NCBI GenBank assembly: GCA_938015805.1
Contig: CALLXF010000026.1
Coordinates: 23,568 to 87,567, forward strand
DNA length: 64,000 bases
Origin: an uncultured Saprospiraceae bacterium
GTDB taxonomy: Bacteria; Bacteroidota; Bacteroidia; Chitinophagales; Saprospiraceae
Reading direction: 5' to 3'
The translations under genes and the position numbers were made by a program. The notes under the pieces are model-generated. The model saw only the letters and a program-made list of their open reading frames with translations. It was not told the origin of the DNA and made no database searches. Within the stretch, counting starts at the first letter, position 1. Each line of letters opens with the position of its first letter. Positions 9,569 through 18,274 of the stretch are shown here, piece by piece.

Positions 9569-10096
9569 TTAGTTGCTCTCTTCTAAATTTAAAATGTACC
9601 ACTCGATGGTTTCTATATCTAAATTTTCTCTACGACCTAGTTCCGTAGGAGCGTAATACTCAGCCAAATAATCTAGGATGATAGGTTCTTTATCTCCTAA
9701 ATCATTTAATCCTTGCGTCTCCTGCATCCAGTCGATCATACTTTTCCATCCTTGTCTGGTTGCTCTGTTTTGGGTGATTAGTTTTGCGGAATGACATGAC
9801 GTACAAGAACTTATGATTAGCTTTAGATTAGGATCAGATTTTAGCCCAGTTTTTACGTGGATCCCATTTTCTACAAGATCCCAATTATCAGCTCTTTCCT
9901 TGTTTCTACTAACTTCTCGATTTTTTGCAATCTTATTTAATTGATCTTGAGTATAAACAGGTCGATTAATATATTGCCTTATTTCCTCTTCCAGTAATAG
10001 ATATCCAAAGAGCATCACTGCCCCTAATATTGTAATCATTAAGGTAGTAAAGAATGCCTTCCATAAAGTCTCAGTATGATAATTATGCTGATCCAT
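9569..10096 (-). CDS. Membrane-anchored monohaem cytochrome c, likely sulfite dehydrogenase subunit
   Basis: A 175-aa protein with an N-terminal transmembrane anchor (about 15-36, LMITILGAVMLFGYLLL) and one haem c site, CTSCH at C98/C101/H102. The following region, TRQGWKSMIDWMQETQGL, resembles the helix after the haem site in SorB-type sulfite dehydrogenase cytochromes. The start ATG abuts the stop of the sulfite oxidase gene with no gap, so the two products are probably made in balance and work as a pair: Mo enzyme oxidises sulfite, cytochrome takes the electrons to the respiratory chain in the periplasm. Confidence 0.82.
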   Translation of the reverse strand: MDQHNYHTETLWKAFFTTLMITILGAVMLFGYLLLEEEIRQYINRPVYTQDQLNKIAKNREVSRNKERADNWDLVENGIHVKTGLKSDPNLKLIISSCTSCHSAKLITQNRATRQGWKSMIDWMQETQGLNDLGDKEPIILDYLAEYYAPTELGRRENLDIETIEWYILNLEESN

Positions 10097-11323
10097 TTAC
10101 TGCACTTTTATCGCAATGCGATGACAGGCATTATTTAAATATCCTTTAGGGTTCCACCCCGGTAATAACATAGGTTGGGTATTTCCATCTGAGTCGGTAG
10201 CTCTAGCCCAAACTTCGTAGTATCCTTTCTCGGGAAAACTGATTTTAGTTTCAAAGTGTTGCCAAGCGTATTTATTATCGCTATCAGATAAATTACAATC
10301 CGTCCATGTCATTCCAAAATCAATGGATAATTCCATTTTTATAATCTCCAGCTTAGAGGTCCAGGAATGACCAGAAACAGTAAGCTGTTGGTTTAGATTT
10401 ATGGTTGCTCCGGTTTTAGGATAAGTGATTAAAGATTTTACTGGCATGTCTTCGATAATACACATATCCTCATCCTTAACTTTAGCTCCAGGTGCAACAG
10501 GCTTACATGGAGTCCTATATGAACTACCTTTCATTTTCTGACCATCATGCACTTTATTCCTTACGGCAATTTTGCTTAACCATTTTCCAGAACAAGAAGC
10601 TGGATAGCCACCAAAAACAAGTCTTAAAGGATATCCATTTAAAAGGGGAATATCTTGATCGTTCATGGCCCAGGCGATGAGGCTCTCTTCTTCTTTCGCT
10701 TTAGCAATAGGTACACCTCTGGAGATGGAGTCTTTATCAGGCGATCCCGACAAATGACTATCGGCACCGTAGTAACCTATATAAACAGCATCTGACCTTA
10801 GTCCTACATCCTTTAATACATCTCTTAGTCTTACACCTGTCCACTTAGCACATCCGACTGCTCCCGTGGTCCATTGGTTTCCTTTTGCAGGAGGGTTAAA
10901 TTCTTTTCTACCATTTCCACCACATTCTAATGTTAAGTGATAACTAACATTCTCAAATTTGGATTTGAGTTCTTTTAAGGTGTATGTTTTTGATTTTTTT
11001 ACAGATTCTCCAGTAATCTTTAGCGACCAATTATTTACATCAATTGTACTAGGTGGGATTCCATTATTACGAACAAAAAATAAATTATTGGGAGTAAGTT
11101 TATCGTTGAGTAAATGAGCAGGCGTCTCTATATTAATCGGTCTATCATTTAAAACCGTCAGCAGATTACTTTTACCTGGAAACTGATCGGCTATATTATT
11201 TTTAAAAGCTAGCAATTCTAAACCGTTAGGTATATTTTTACCAAAAACGATATTAGTTCCTAATGTTGCTGCAAGAGAAGCTAATACCGATTGCTTGATA
11301 AATTTTCTACGATTATCTTTCAT
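10097..11323 (-). CDS. Tat-exported molybdopterin sulfite oxidase (SorA/SoxC-like)
   Basis: A 408-aa protein of the sulfite oxidase family: oxidoreductase molybdopterin-binding domain (about 60-270) with the Mo-ligating Cys at C134 in LECGGNGR and the core GYPLRLVFGGYPASCSGKWLSKI, then the Mo-co dimerisation domain (about 300-405; sulfite oxidase-type Ig fold). The N-terminus carries a twin-arginine signal, NRRKFIKQSVLASLAATLG, so it should be folded with cofactor and exported to the periplasm. No haem domain is fused; the adjacent cytochrome gene supplies it. SoxC is an alternative, but no other sox genes are in the window. Confidence 0.9.
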   Translation of the reverse strand: MKDNRRKFIKQSVLASLAATLGTNIVFGKNIPNGLELLAFKNNIADQFPGKSNLLTVLNDRPINIETPAHLLNDKLTPNNLFFVRNNGIPPSTIDVNNWSLKITGESVKKSKTYTLKELKSKFENVSYHLTLECGGNGRKEFNPPAKGNQWTTGAVGCAKWTGVRLRDVLKDVGLRSDAVYIGYYGADSHLSGSPDKDSISRGVPIAKAKEEESLIAWAMNDQDIPLLNGYPLRLVFGGYPASCSGKWLSKIAVRNKVHDGQKMKGSSYRTPCKPVAPGAKVKDEDMCIIEDMPVKSLITYPKTGATINLNQQLTVSGHSWTSKLEIIKMELSIDFGMTWTDCNLSDSDNKYAWQHFETKISFPEKGYYEVWARATDSDGNTQPMLLPGWNPKGYLNNACHRIAIKVQ

Positions 11324-11357
11324 TAAAATATTTATTCCTTTTACGAAAAGCTATTCG

Positions 11358-12233
11358 TTATGAGTCTCCTTTTCTAAAACCATATACATTTTGACCTATA
11401 AAGTCTTGTGGAAATTGATCATCTCCTTTAAAACCTATTTCTATAGTTCCACTATCTTCAGGAACATAATGCGTTCCGAAAATATAATCCCATAAACTGA
11501 GACTGATACCATAATTCATTCCATTGCGACCTTCAGGAAGAACATAGGCATGATGGTATAAATGCATTACTGGATTATTAAGAATATATTTAAATACACC
11601 CCAGGTTATCTTAACATTTGCATGATTAAGATGACCGATAGCGATAGTAATAAAGTGGACGATATAGGCCTGCTCTGGCTCAAACCCACCGAGAATCATA
11701 ACCCCGAATGTCTTTAAAGGTTTGTATAAAATATTTTCCATCCAGTGGTATCTGAGATGAGCTGCAAATCCCATCTCTTTTACACTATGATGTACTTTAT
11801 GAAATTTCCAAAGGAATGGATATCGATGTAAAAGAACATGAGTAAACCATTGCACAAAATCTAAAATGATAAAGAAAACAAGCAATTGTATCCATGGTGA
11901 CCATAGAGAAATATCAATCAATGCTAGACTCTTAGTGGTAAAGCCAACATTACTAAATAGCATTTCTAGCACCTTATAAACGCCGCTGATGACAATCGAA
12001 AAAATGAAGAAATTAAAAAACATGTAAAAGCAATCTAACCAGAAATCTTTACGGATTATCTTTTGCTCCTTACGCCAAGGGAATGTAATTTCTAATATCC
12101 AGACAAATACTGAGATCGCGATAAGGCCCCAAAAATAATTAGTATACCACGGCACATCAAAAATGATAGATCTCCACGTCCAATCAACGGTACCTAGGAA
12201 TGATTCAAAAAATACATTTAAATAGTTGCTCAT
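11358..12233 (-). CDS. Fatty acid hydroxylase / sterol desaturase superfamily membrane protein
   Basis: A 291-aa integral membrane protein with the di-iron His clusters of PF04116: HVLLH, HKVHH (HRYPFLWKFHKVHHS), HLNH (HLNHANV) and HLYHHAY. Several hydrophobic segments precede and separate the clusters. Superfamily members hydroxylate or desaturate sterols, carotenoids, sphingolipid-like lipids or alkylglycerols. The product here is unknown. It is the first gene of the sulfur operon, 34 bp upstream of the sulfite oxidase, which is an unusual place for such an enzyme; a role on a sulfur-containing lipid is possible but purely inferred. Confidence 0.88.
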   Translation of the reverse strand: MSNYLNVFFESFLGTVDWTWRSIIFDVPWYTNYFWGLIAISVFVWILEITFPWRKEQKIIRKDFWLDCFYMFFNFFIFSIVISGVYKVLEMLFSNVGFTTKSLALIDISLWSPWIQLLVFFIILDFVQWFTHVLLHRYPFLWKFHKVHHSVKEMGFAAHLRYHWMENILYKPLKTFGVMILGGFEPEQAYIVHFITIAIGHLNHANVKITWGVFKYILNNPVMHLYHHAYVLPEGRNGMNYGISLSLWDYIFGTHYVPEDSGTIEIGFKGDDQFPQDFIGQNVYGFRKGDS

Positions 12234-12301
12234 AATTTTAATATAAAATTAAACAAGTGTTTCCTCGTAAATGCAAGTTAAGAACTAAGTCTATATCAGC
12301 T

Positions 12302-12317
12302 TGTAACTTATGTTACA
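12302..12317. promoter_or_regulatory. Crp/Fnr-like operator palindrome
   Basis: TGTAACTTATGTTACA is a perfect 6-4-6 inverted repeat, the size and symmetry of Crp/Fnr family sites. It lies in the 185-bp divergent region between the sulfur operon and the six-helix membrane protein gene, and a Crp/Fnr gene lies right after the latter. A second, smaller palindrome AACTTAAGTT follows near 12352. Confidence 0.6.
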
Positions 12318-12418
12318 TTCTAAGAATCCTAAAGCCTAAAATTAATAATGCAACTTAAGTTACTCAACTTGAATAAAAAGGTGCTTATTTTGTTAAAGAA
12401 ACAAGAAAATTTGTCAAT

Positions 12419-13099
12419 ATGTTTAAAAGAGATTTCGGCACGCAATTTACAGGATGGTCATTTATTATGGCGGCATTACTGCTTTTTTTCGGTTGGGTCT
12501 TGTCTCCTCACCACATAGGAGAATATATTGTTTTTGATGACTTTGCAGCAGTGGGAGAAAACGTCTGGTTTTGGATTTGGATGTACAGAATTCATATTTT
12601 TGGTTGGGTTACTATGGGAATTTCCCTTTTTGCTTTAGTGTCCATTACATCTCGAAACCAAAGAGTACTTATGCTACCAGGAGCGGGCATGGTCATCATA
12701 GGAACTTTTACCTTAGCCATTGCTGCTGCATACTTTTATAATCATGGAGCATGGGGAGTAGGACAAACGGCTGGTATGTCGTCCGCTGAGATAGAAGAAT
12801 TTATGGAGAAACTACTTTTTACTAATCAGTATGTCACCTGTTTTATCCGCTTTGGTCGTATTTTCTCAGGAGTGGGATTAATTATTCTAGGAGCAGGATT
12901 TTTAAAGTGGGACATGTTTCATAAAGCACTAACGTGGTTTACTATTTTATTAGGCCTAGTTGCCATGTGCATTATTTTATTTATACCTGATAATTTTGAA
13001 ATTTACAAGCCTGTATTTTATGTTAAAGTAGTTTGGTTATTAGCAATGGGAATTACTTTATTAGTGAGAGGAATTAACCTTACCGAAGCTTCAGCATAA
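12419..13099 (+). CDS. Six-helix membrane protein of unknown function
   Basis: A 226-aa protein not recognised as any family. Six hydrophobic helices are visible at about residues 12-29, 48-72, 82-104, 137-158, 163-187 and 198-216. The few His residues are mostly near helix ends (HH in LSPHHIG, then RIHIFGW, YNHGAW, MFHKAL), which could be metal or haem ligands, but there is no known motif. There is no signal peptide. It is divergent from the sulfur operon with the Crp/Fnr-like palindrome between them, and convergent with the Crp/Fnr gene, so it probably belongs to the same regulon. Start ATG chosen as the only in-frame start before the first helix. Confidence 0.75.
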   Translation: MFKRDFGTQFTGWSFIMAALLLFFGWVLSPHHIGEYIVFDDFAAVGENVWFWIWMYRIHIFGWVTMGISLFALVSITSRNQRVLMLPGAGMVIIGTFTLAIAAAYFYNHGAWGVGQTAGMSSAEIEEFMEKLLFTNQYVTCFIRFGRIFSGVGLIILGAGFLKWDMFHKALTWFTILLGLVAMCIILFIPDNFEIYKPVFYVKVVWLLAMGITLLVRGINLTEASA

Positions 13100-13139
13100 A
13101 AATCGTAATAAGAAAAATAAAAATTACAGATAAGATCAT

Positions 13140-13805
13140 TTAGAACAAGAACTCTAATAGATCTACACGATTTCGATATTGTTTAATGACACCTTCTTCC
13201 TCTAGTTTTTTCATAAGTCTAGAGATAACAACGCGAGAAGAGTTTAAGTCATGTGCAATCTGTAAATGAGTGATTTTTAGCTTTCCATTTTGCATCAGCT
13301 TTGCACGATTACGGAGATATTTAGATAATCTTTCTTCCATGTTATGAAACGCCAGATTATCTATAGCCTCTAGCATTTCATTCATTCTAGAGTTGTATGA
13401 TTCTAGAACAAAACTCCTCCAGCTTTGATATTTAACCATCCATAAATCCATATATTTTACGGGTATAAAGAGGATTTCAGTAGGTTCCTCAGTCATGGCG
13501 GAAATGACACTTTTTGACAAACTAGAGCAACATTTTAAAGTCATTGCACACGTATCTCCTAGCTCGAGATAATACAATAGTAATTCTTCTCCATTTTTGT
13601 CTTCTGTCATCACCTTCAAGCTACCAGAAATAATAAGCGGCATATGGGTAATCGTCTCACCAATTGAAATAAGCTCTGTATACTCTGCAATTTTTCTTAA
13701 CTCGCCAGCATTACATATTTCATCGATCAGCTCCTTTTCAAATAGATTTTGAAAACGTTCTAACAAATCATTGTTAGTAACTATGTCAGAAAAATTAAAC
13801 GCCAT
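13140..13805 (-). CDS. Crp/Fnr family transcriptional regulator (sulfur-locus neighbour)
   Basis: A 221-aa regulator with an N-terminal cyclic-nucleotide-binding-like beta-barrel (about 25-130), a dimerisation helix and a C-terminal winged helix-turn-helix (THLQIAHDLNSSRVVISRLMKKLEEEGVIKQ). The barrel holds a distinctive MTLKCCSSLSKS segment; paired Cys in a Crp/Fnr protein beside sulfur genes suggests thiol or persulfide sensing, but this is inference. Bacteroidota members of this type often lack strict cAMP-binding residues. Target candidates are the palindrome at 12302-12317 and the two transcription units that flank it. Confidence 0.88.
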   Translation of the reverse strand: MAFNFSDIVTNNDLLERFQNLFEKELIDEICNAGELRKIAEYTELISIGETITHMPLIISGSLKVMTEDKNGEELLLYYLELGDTCAMTLKCCSSLSKSVISAMTEEPTEILFIPVKYMDLWMVKYQSWRSFVLESYNSRMNEMLEAIDNLAFHNMEERLSKYLRNRAKLMQNGKLKITHLQIAHDLNSSRVVISRLMKKLEEEGVIKQYRNRVDLLEFLF

Positions 13806-13888
13806 ATAGTTAAAGATATGTTTTTAGCTACTTAGTAAAATGAAAAAGAATTATAAAGCCAATGATAGCAATCTTAAAATCAAATTAT

Positions 13889-15526
13889 TTATGATAAATA
13901 CTTCCCCACGATAGGCATCCTTCTACCCATCCCAAATGCCTTGGAAGACACCCTCAAAACAGGAGCGGTCTGATATCTTTTAAACTCATTAATATTTACT
14001 AATCTCAGGATCCTTTTTACTAATTTTTCGTCATGGCCCATGGCAATAATATCCTGAGGCCCTTTCTGATTTTCTATATATTCATATAATATCTCATCGA
14101 GGATAGCATAGTCAGGAAGGCTATCAGAGTCTTTTTGATTGGGCCGTAATTCGGCAGATGGCGGTTTTGTAATTGTATTTCGGGGAATAACTTCTGCGTC
14201 TTTATTCATATATTCTGCCAGTTCAAAAACTTCAGTTTTATACACATCCGCTATAACAGAAATTCCACCACAGAGATCTCCATAGAGTGTACCATATCCT
14301 ACAGCCATCTCACTTTTATTAGACGTGTTTAACACAATGTTCCCAAATTTATTGGACAATGCCATGTTAAGCATACCTCTTATTCGTGCTTGTATATTTT
14401 CTTCTGTTACATTAAATTCTAAGTCTTTAAAAATGGGTGCTAACTCATTCGCGTAAGCGTCATAAATATCTTTAATCGCGATGATATCATAATGTATACC
14501 TAAATTCTCAGCTAGTAGTCTTGCATCGTTTACCGAATGATCAGAAGAAAACTGAGATGGCATTAAAAGTACCCGGACATTTTCTTTCCCTAGGGCTCTC
14601 TGTGCAAGTACTGCTGTCACTGCAGAATCGATCCCACCAGATAAACCAAGTATCGCTTTTTTAAATCCTAATTTTCCAAAGTAATCCTTTATTCCTAGGA
14701 CCAAAGCATCATGAATCTTTTCTATTTTGTTATACTGCTGAATATCATTTTTACCTCCTTGCATCACCTCTTCTAAATCAAATGTTTGCAATGCTTCTTT
14801 AAAATAATCCATCTCTTTATATGCAAGACCATCTGGAGACATCACGACCGATCCACCTGCAAAAATAACCTCGGTCTGAGCACCGATATGATTAATATAA
14901 AACATAGGAAGCTGATATTTCTCGACATTCTTTTTTAGGATATGCATTCTATTATCCGCATGGTTGTAACTAAATGGAGAAGCGGAAACATTAATTACAA
15001 AGTCCGGCTTAAGAGGCATCATCTCATCTAATGGACAAATGGTATAAAGCGGATTATCATTGCCTATATTCCAGATATCCTCACAAACTGTCAAGGCTAT
15101 TTTTTTTCCTTTAAATTCTACAATTCCAAATTTACTAGCTGGCTCAAAATATCGATACTCATCAAAAATATCATATGTTGGTAAAAGTGCTTTATGCTGT
15201 ACATATTTTACCTCTCCGTCTGCAATAAAGTAAACAGAATTATACAAATCTTTTCCTTCCGGGACAGGATTACGTGTAGGTGCTCCCAGCACTATGGCTA
15301 TATTCTCAGACAATGCTGTAACCCGATCAATCATTTTTTCCGAAAGTTCGATAAAGTCATCAAACTCCAGAAAATCTCTAGGAGGATAACCACATGTGGC
15401 TAATTCGCCAAAGCAAACAATATCTGCATTCTCTTGTTTTGCTTTCGAGACAGCTATTTTTATTTTTTCAAAGTTTCCTTCAAAATTGCCTATATGATAA
15501 TTGAGTTGAGCGATTGATATTTTCAT
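13889..15526 (-). CDS. nadE: Glutamine-dependent NAD+ synthetase
   Basis: A 545-aa two-domain enzyme that makes NAD+ from nicotinate adenine dinucleotide, ATP and glutamine in the cytoplasm. The N-terminal carbon-nitrogen hydrolase (glutaminase) domain has its Glu-Lys-Cys triad at about E41 (FGELATCGYPPRD), K112 (HKALLPTYDIFDE) and C148 (LTVCEDIWN). The C-terminal synthetase domain has the PP-loop SGGIDS at about 296-301 and downstream NTSNKSEMAVGYGTLYGD. Full length. It is divergent from dnaX across 146 bp. A TAAGTTTG -7-like element on the minus strand is only about 5 bp before the ATG, so a leaderless transcript is conceivable. Confidence 0.97.
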   Translation of the reverse strand: MKISIAQLNYHIGNFEGNFEKIKIAVSKAKQENADIVCFGELATCGYPPRDFLEFDDFIELSEKMIDRVTALSENIAIVLGAPTRNPVPEGKDLYNSVYFIADGEVKYVQHKALLPTYDIFDEYRYFEPASKFGIVEFKGKKIALTVCEDIWNIGNDNPLYTICPLDEMMPLKPDFVINVSASPFSYNHADNRMHILKKNVEKYQLPMFYINHIGAQTEVIFAGGSVVMSPDGLAYKEMDYFKEALQTFDLEEVMQGGKNDIQQYNKIEKIHDALVLGIKDYFGKLGFKKAILGLSGGIDSAVTAVLAQRALGKENVRVLLMPSQFSSDHSVNDARLLAENLGIHYDIIAIKDIYDAYANELAPIFKDLEFNVTEENIQARIRGMLNMALSNKFGNIVLNTSNKSEMAVGYGTLYGDLCGGISVIADVYKTEVFELAEYMNKDAEVIPRNTITKPPSAELRPNQKDSDSLPDYAILDEILYEYIENQKGPQDIIAMGHDEKLVKRILRLVNINEFKRYQTAPVLRVSSKAFGMGRRMPIVGKYLS

Positions 15527-15672
15527 AAAACAAACTTAGTTACTGTTTCTAACTTTTGCATTAAGAAATTAAGAATAACAATAAATCAATAAACTCCGAT
15601 TATGCATGTTTAATACATAAATCGGGATAAAACAATCGAAAGCAGTATTTTTACCTTAACAGATATTTATTA

Positions 15673-17412
15673 ATGAGCCAATTTGTAGTATCAGCAAGAA
15701 AGTATAGACCTCAAAAATTTGAAGAGGTAGTCGGGCAAGATCATGTAGCCAGCACATTAAAAAATGCGTTAGTTAATAATCAACTTGCTCATGCCTTTCT
15801 ATTTTGTGGTCCGCGAGGTGTCGGAAAAACTACATGTGCAAGAATACTAGCCAAAGTACTTAACTGCGAAAATCTCCAAAACCAAAGTGATCCATGTAAT
15901 GAATGTAGTTCCTGCAAATCTTTTAATGATAATGCGAGTTTTAATATCATAGAATTAGATGCAGCTTCTAATAATTCTGTAGAGCATATAAGAAATCTTA
16001 TAGAACAAGTCCGATTCCAACCACAGCATGGAACACATAAGGTCTTTATCATAGATGAGGTCCATATGCTCAGTAGTCAAGCGTTTAATGCTTTTCTTAA
16101 AACACTGGAAGAACCACCACCATATGCTGTTTTTATTTTAGCCACTACTGAAAAGCATAAAATATTACCTACTATATTATCCAGATGTCAGATTTTTGAT
16201 TTTAAAAGAATCCAAAATGCCGAGATCATTACCCAATTAAAAACAATAGCAGAAAAAGAAGATGTAGCTTATGATGAAGAGGCATTAAATATCATCGCTC
16301 AGAAATCTGATGGAGCGATGCGGGATGCCCTTTCTATTTTTGATAAAGTAGTGAGTTCGACGGATCGTAATGTAAAGTATCAAGAAGTAATCGATAACCT
16401 AAATATTCTTGATTTTGATTATTTCTTTAATCTCACTAATGCATTTGCACAGGAAAATGTAAGTGAGGTTATGATTACTTTTGATGAGATCTTAAAAAAA
16501 GGTTTTGATCCGGAACTATGTTTACTGGGACTGGCAGAACATTTTAGAGAATTATTACTTGCTAAAAATGTGGCGACGCATCATCTTATCACTGCCAGTG
16601 CTGCCTTAAAAGAGAGATATATAAATCAAGCTCAGATCTTATCGCAGTCTTATCTACTAAGTGGTCTAGGAATTTTAAGCCAAGCGGACATACATTTCCA
16701 AAAGGCTAAAAACAAAAGATTGCATGCAGAAATTTCATTGAGTAAGCTCGCACTTGTAAATCGGGAAATTATTGGCTCCAGCCAAATAAAAGAATCTGTC
16801 CAAAAAAAAACTTTAGCTGAATCCACTCATGTAACCAAGGAGACAATTCCATCTAATAATATTCCGCTAACTAAACCAAAACAAGAAGAAAGCTCTTTAA
16901 CTTCCACTGTTCAAAGGAAAACGGAAAGTCCTATAATAAAGAAGACTATCCCTAAAATAAGTATTGGATTTAGTAGTGAGGAAGACTTGCTACATGTTAT
17001 AGAAAAAGAAGAGGATAAAAAGAAGCAAAAACCTAAGGCTCTAGATTTGGATATTATTAACCAAATATGGGACACTTATATTGAAGAGGCTAATTCGCCT
17101 TCATTAAAAGCCAGTCTTAAGGTCAAGGATTTTGAACTTTTAGTTAGTAAGTTGATCATAAATTTACCATCGCCTAGTGTTTTAAATACGGTGGTACAGG
17201 AAGAAGGACTTCTAAATAGGATAAGAAATGCTTTTGATATAAGCGATTTAGAAATTACTCCATTATTAAACAATGAGAAATTTCCAGATCATAAAAAATT
17301 TACACCAAAAAAGAAGATGAGTAACCGAGAAAAGTATGAGATGATGTATCAGGCTAACCCTTTACTAAAAAGTCTTAAAAACAAATTTGAGTTAAAGGTG
17401 GACTCGGATTAA
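15673..17412 (+). CDS. dnaX: DNA polymerase III subunit gamma/tau
   Basis: A 579-aa clamp-loader ATPase. The N-terminal AAA+ domain has Walker A GPRGVGKTT (46-54), the four-Cys zinc site (C65, C75, C78, C81), Walker B/DExH around IIDEVHML (128-) and the sensor motif LSRCQIF. Domain III and an extended C-terminal tail follow; the tail is charged and Lys-rich (about 370-470) before a folded end, as in tau forms. No obvious A-run slippage site for a separate gamma was noticed, although an A8 run occurs in codons near 16803-16810. A Crp/Fnr gene follows 11 bp later. Confidence 0.96.
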   Translation: MSQFVVSARKYRPQKFEEVVGQDHVASTLKNALVNNQLAHAFLFCGPRGVGKTTCARILAKVLNCENLQNQSDPCNECSSCKSFNDNASFNIIELDAASNNSVEHIRNLIEQVRFQPQHGTHKVFIIDEVHMLSSQAFNAFLKTLEEPPPYAVFILATTEKHKILPTILSRCQIFDFKRIQNAEIITQLKTIAEKEDVAYDEEALNIIAQKSDGAMRDALSIFDKVVSSTDRNVKYQEVIDNLNILDFDYFFNLTNAFAQENVSEVMITFDEILKKGFDPELCLLGLAEHFRELLLAKNVATHHLITASAALKERYINQAQILSQSYLLSGLGILSQADIHFQKAKNKRLHAEISLSKLALVNREIIGSSQIKESVQKKTLAESTHVTKETIPSNNIPLTKPKQEESSLTSTVQRKTESPIIKKTIPKISIGFSSEEDLLHVIEKEEDKKKQKPKALDLDIINQIWDTYIEEANSPSLKASLKVKDFELLVSKLIINLPSPSVLNTVVQEEGLLNRIRNAFDISDLEITPLLNNEKFPDHKKFTPKKKMSNREKYEMMYQANPLLKSLKNKFELKVDSD

Positions 17413-17423
17413 TTATAGATGTT

Positions 17424-18110
17424 ATGAAAGAACAATCACTTTGGTATTTAGAAAATTTAGATGTAGGTAATATCTTTTGTCCTACAAAACTGGGTTCTAC
17501 GGTAGATGACAAACATTCTAAGAACTATAGTAAAGGAGATTATATTTATTTACCCGAACAGAGTTCAGATAAAATCTTTTTTATCAATTCTGGAAGTGTA
17601 AAAATAGGTTCGATTAATGATGGAGGAAAAGAGATTACAAAAGCCATTTTAAATAATGGAGAAGTCTTTGGGGAGTTATCAATGATAGGAGAAGAAAAAA
17701 GAAGGGATTTTGCAGTCGCTATGGAAGATTGTATGATTTGTTCTATAACGACAGACGAAATGAAACATCTTATTAAAGATCATAGTAATCTTAATTTATT
17801 TTTGATGCGAGTTATGGGATCCAGAGTTTTAGAAATGGAACAACGCCTAGAATCTCTAGTTTTCAAAGACAGTCGGAGTAGGGTAATCGAGTATTTAAAC
17901 GAATTAGTTACTAAAAAAGGGCAAAGAGTGGGATATGAATGGGTTGTACGTAAATTTATTACACATCAAGAAATAGCAAATTTAACAGCCACTTCACGCC
18001 AAACGGTAACTACAGTCCTGAATGAACTAAGGAACGATAATATCATCACATTCAATAGAAAGCGATTATTAGTTCGCGATATTGATAAATTAAAAGAAGA
18101 AATTTCGTAA
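17424..18110 (+). CDS. Crp/Fnr family transcriptional regulator (downstream of dnaX)
   Basis: A 228-aa Crp/Fnr protein: cNMP-binding beta-barrel (about 25-140) with the phosphate-binding-cassette-like NNGEVFGELSMIGEEKRRDFAVA, a long dimerisation helix and a C-terminal HTH_Crp (FITHQEIANLTATSRQTVTTVLNELRNDNII). The FGEL and RR..A pattern is closer to true nucleotide-binding Crp than the regulator near the sulfur operon, so cyclic nucleotide or similar ligand control is plausible. It lies 11 bp after dnaX and is probably cotranscribed. Targets unknown. Confidence 0.9.
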   Translation: MKEQSLWYLENLDVGNIFCPTKLGSTVDDKHSKNYSKGDYIYLPEQSSDKIFFINSGSVKIGSINDGGKEITKAILNNGEVFGELSMIGEEKRRDFAVAMEDCMICSITTDEMKHLIKDHSNLNLFLMRVMGSRVLEMEQRLESLVFKDSRSRVIEYLNELVTKKGQRVGYEWVVRKFITHQEIANLTATSRQTVTTVLNELRNDNIITFNRKRLLVRDIDKLKEEIS

Positions 18111-18200
18111 TTTTAGTGACGAATTAGTTTTGCCATACGTCTTGTTACTGAATCATCTGATCTAGTACTAAATTTCCAGTATAAATTTTAACGTTTTCAT

Positions 18201-18216
18201 TAGCGATTTATCGCTA
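18201..18216. promoter_or_regulatory. Palindrome upstream of the OmpA gene
   Basis: TAGCGATTTATCGCTA, 7-bp perfect arms around TT, about 30 bp upstream of the -7 element of the OmpA gene. It may be an operator or the weak terminator of the preceding Crp gene; no T-tract follows. Confidence 0.4.
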
Positions 18217-18245
18217 TGTAATTTATTCTTTATAGAATTTTTAAA

Positions 18246-18253
18246 TATTTTTG
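18246..18253 (+). promoter_or_regulatory. -7 promoter element of the OmpA gene
   Basis: TATTTTTG matches TAnnTTTG exactly, 21 bp before the ATG at 18275. A -33 TTG was not found at the usual distance. This placement also argues against the upstream TTG codon at 18251, which overlaps the element, as the translation start. Confidence 0.5.
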
Positions 18254-18274
18254 CGACTTAAACTAAACACAACA

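Noticed and set aside
15531..15538. CAAACTTA as the nadE promoter -7 element
   Set aside because: Exact match but only 5 bp before the ATG and no -33; kept as a remark only.
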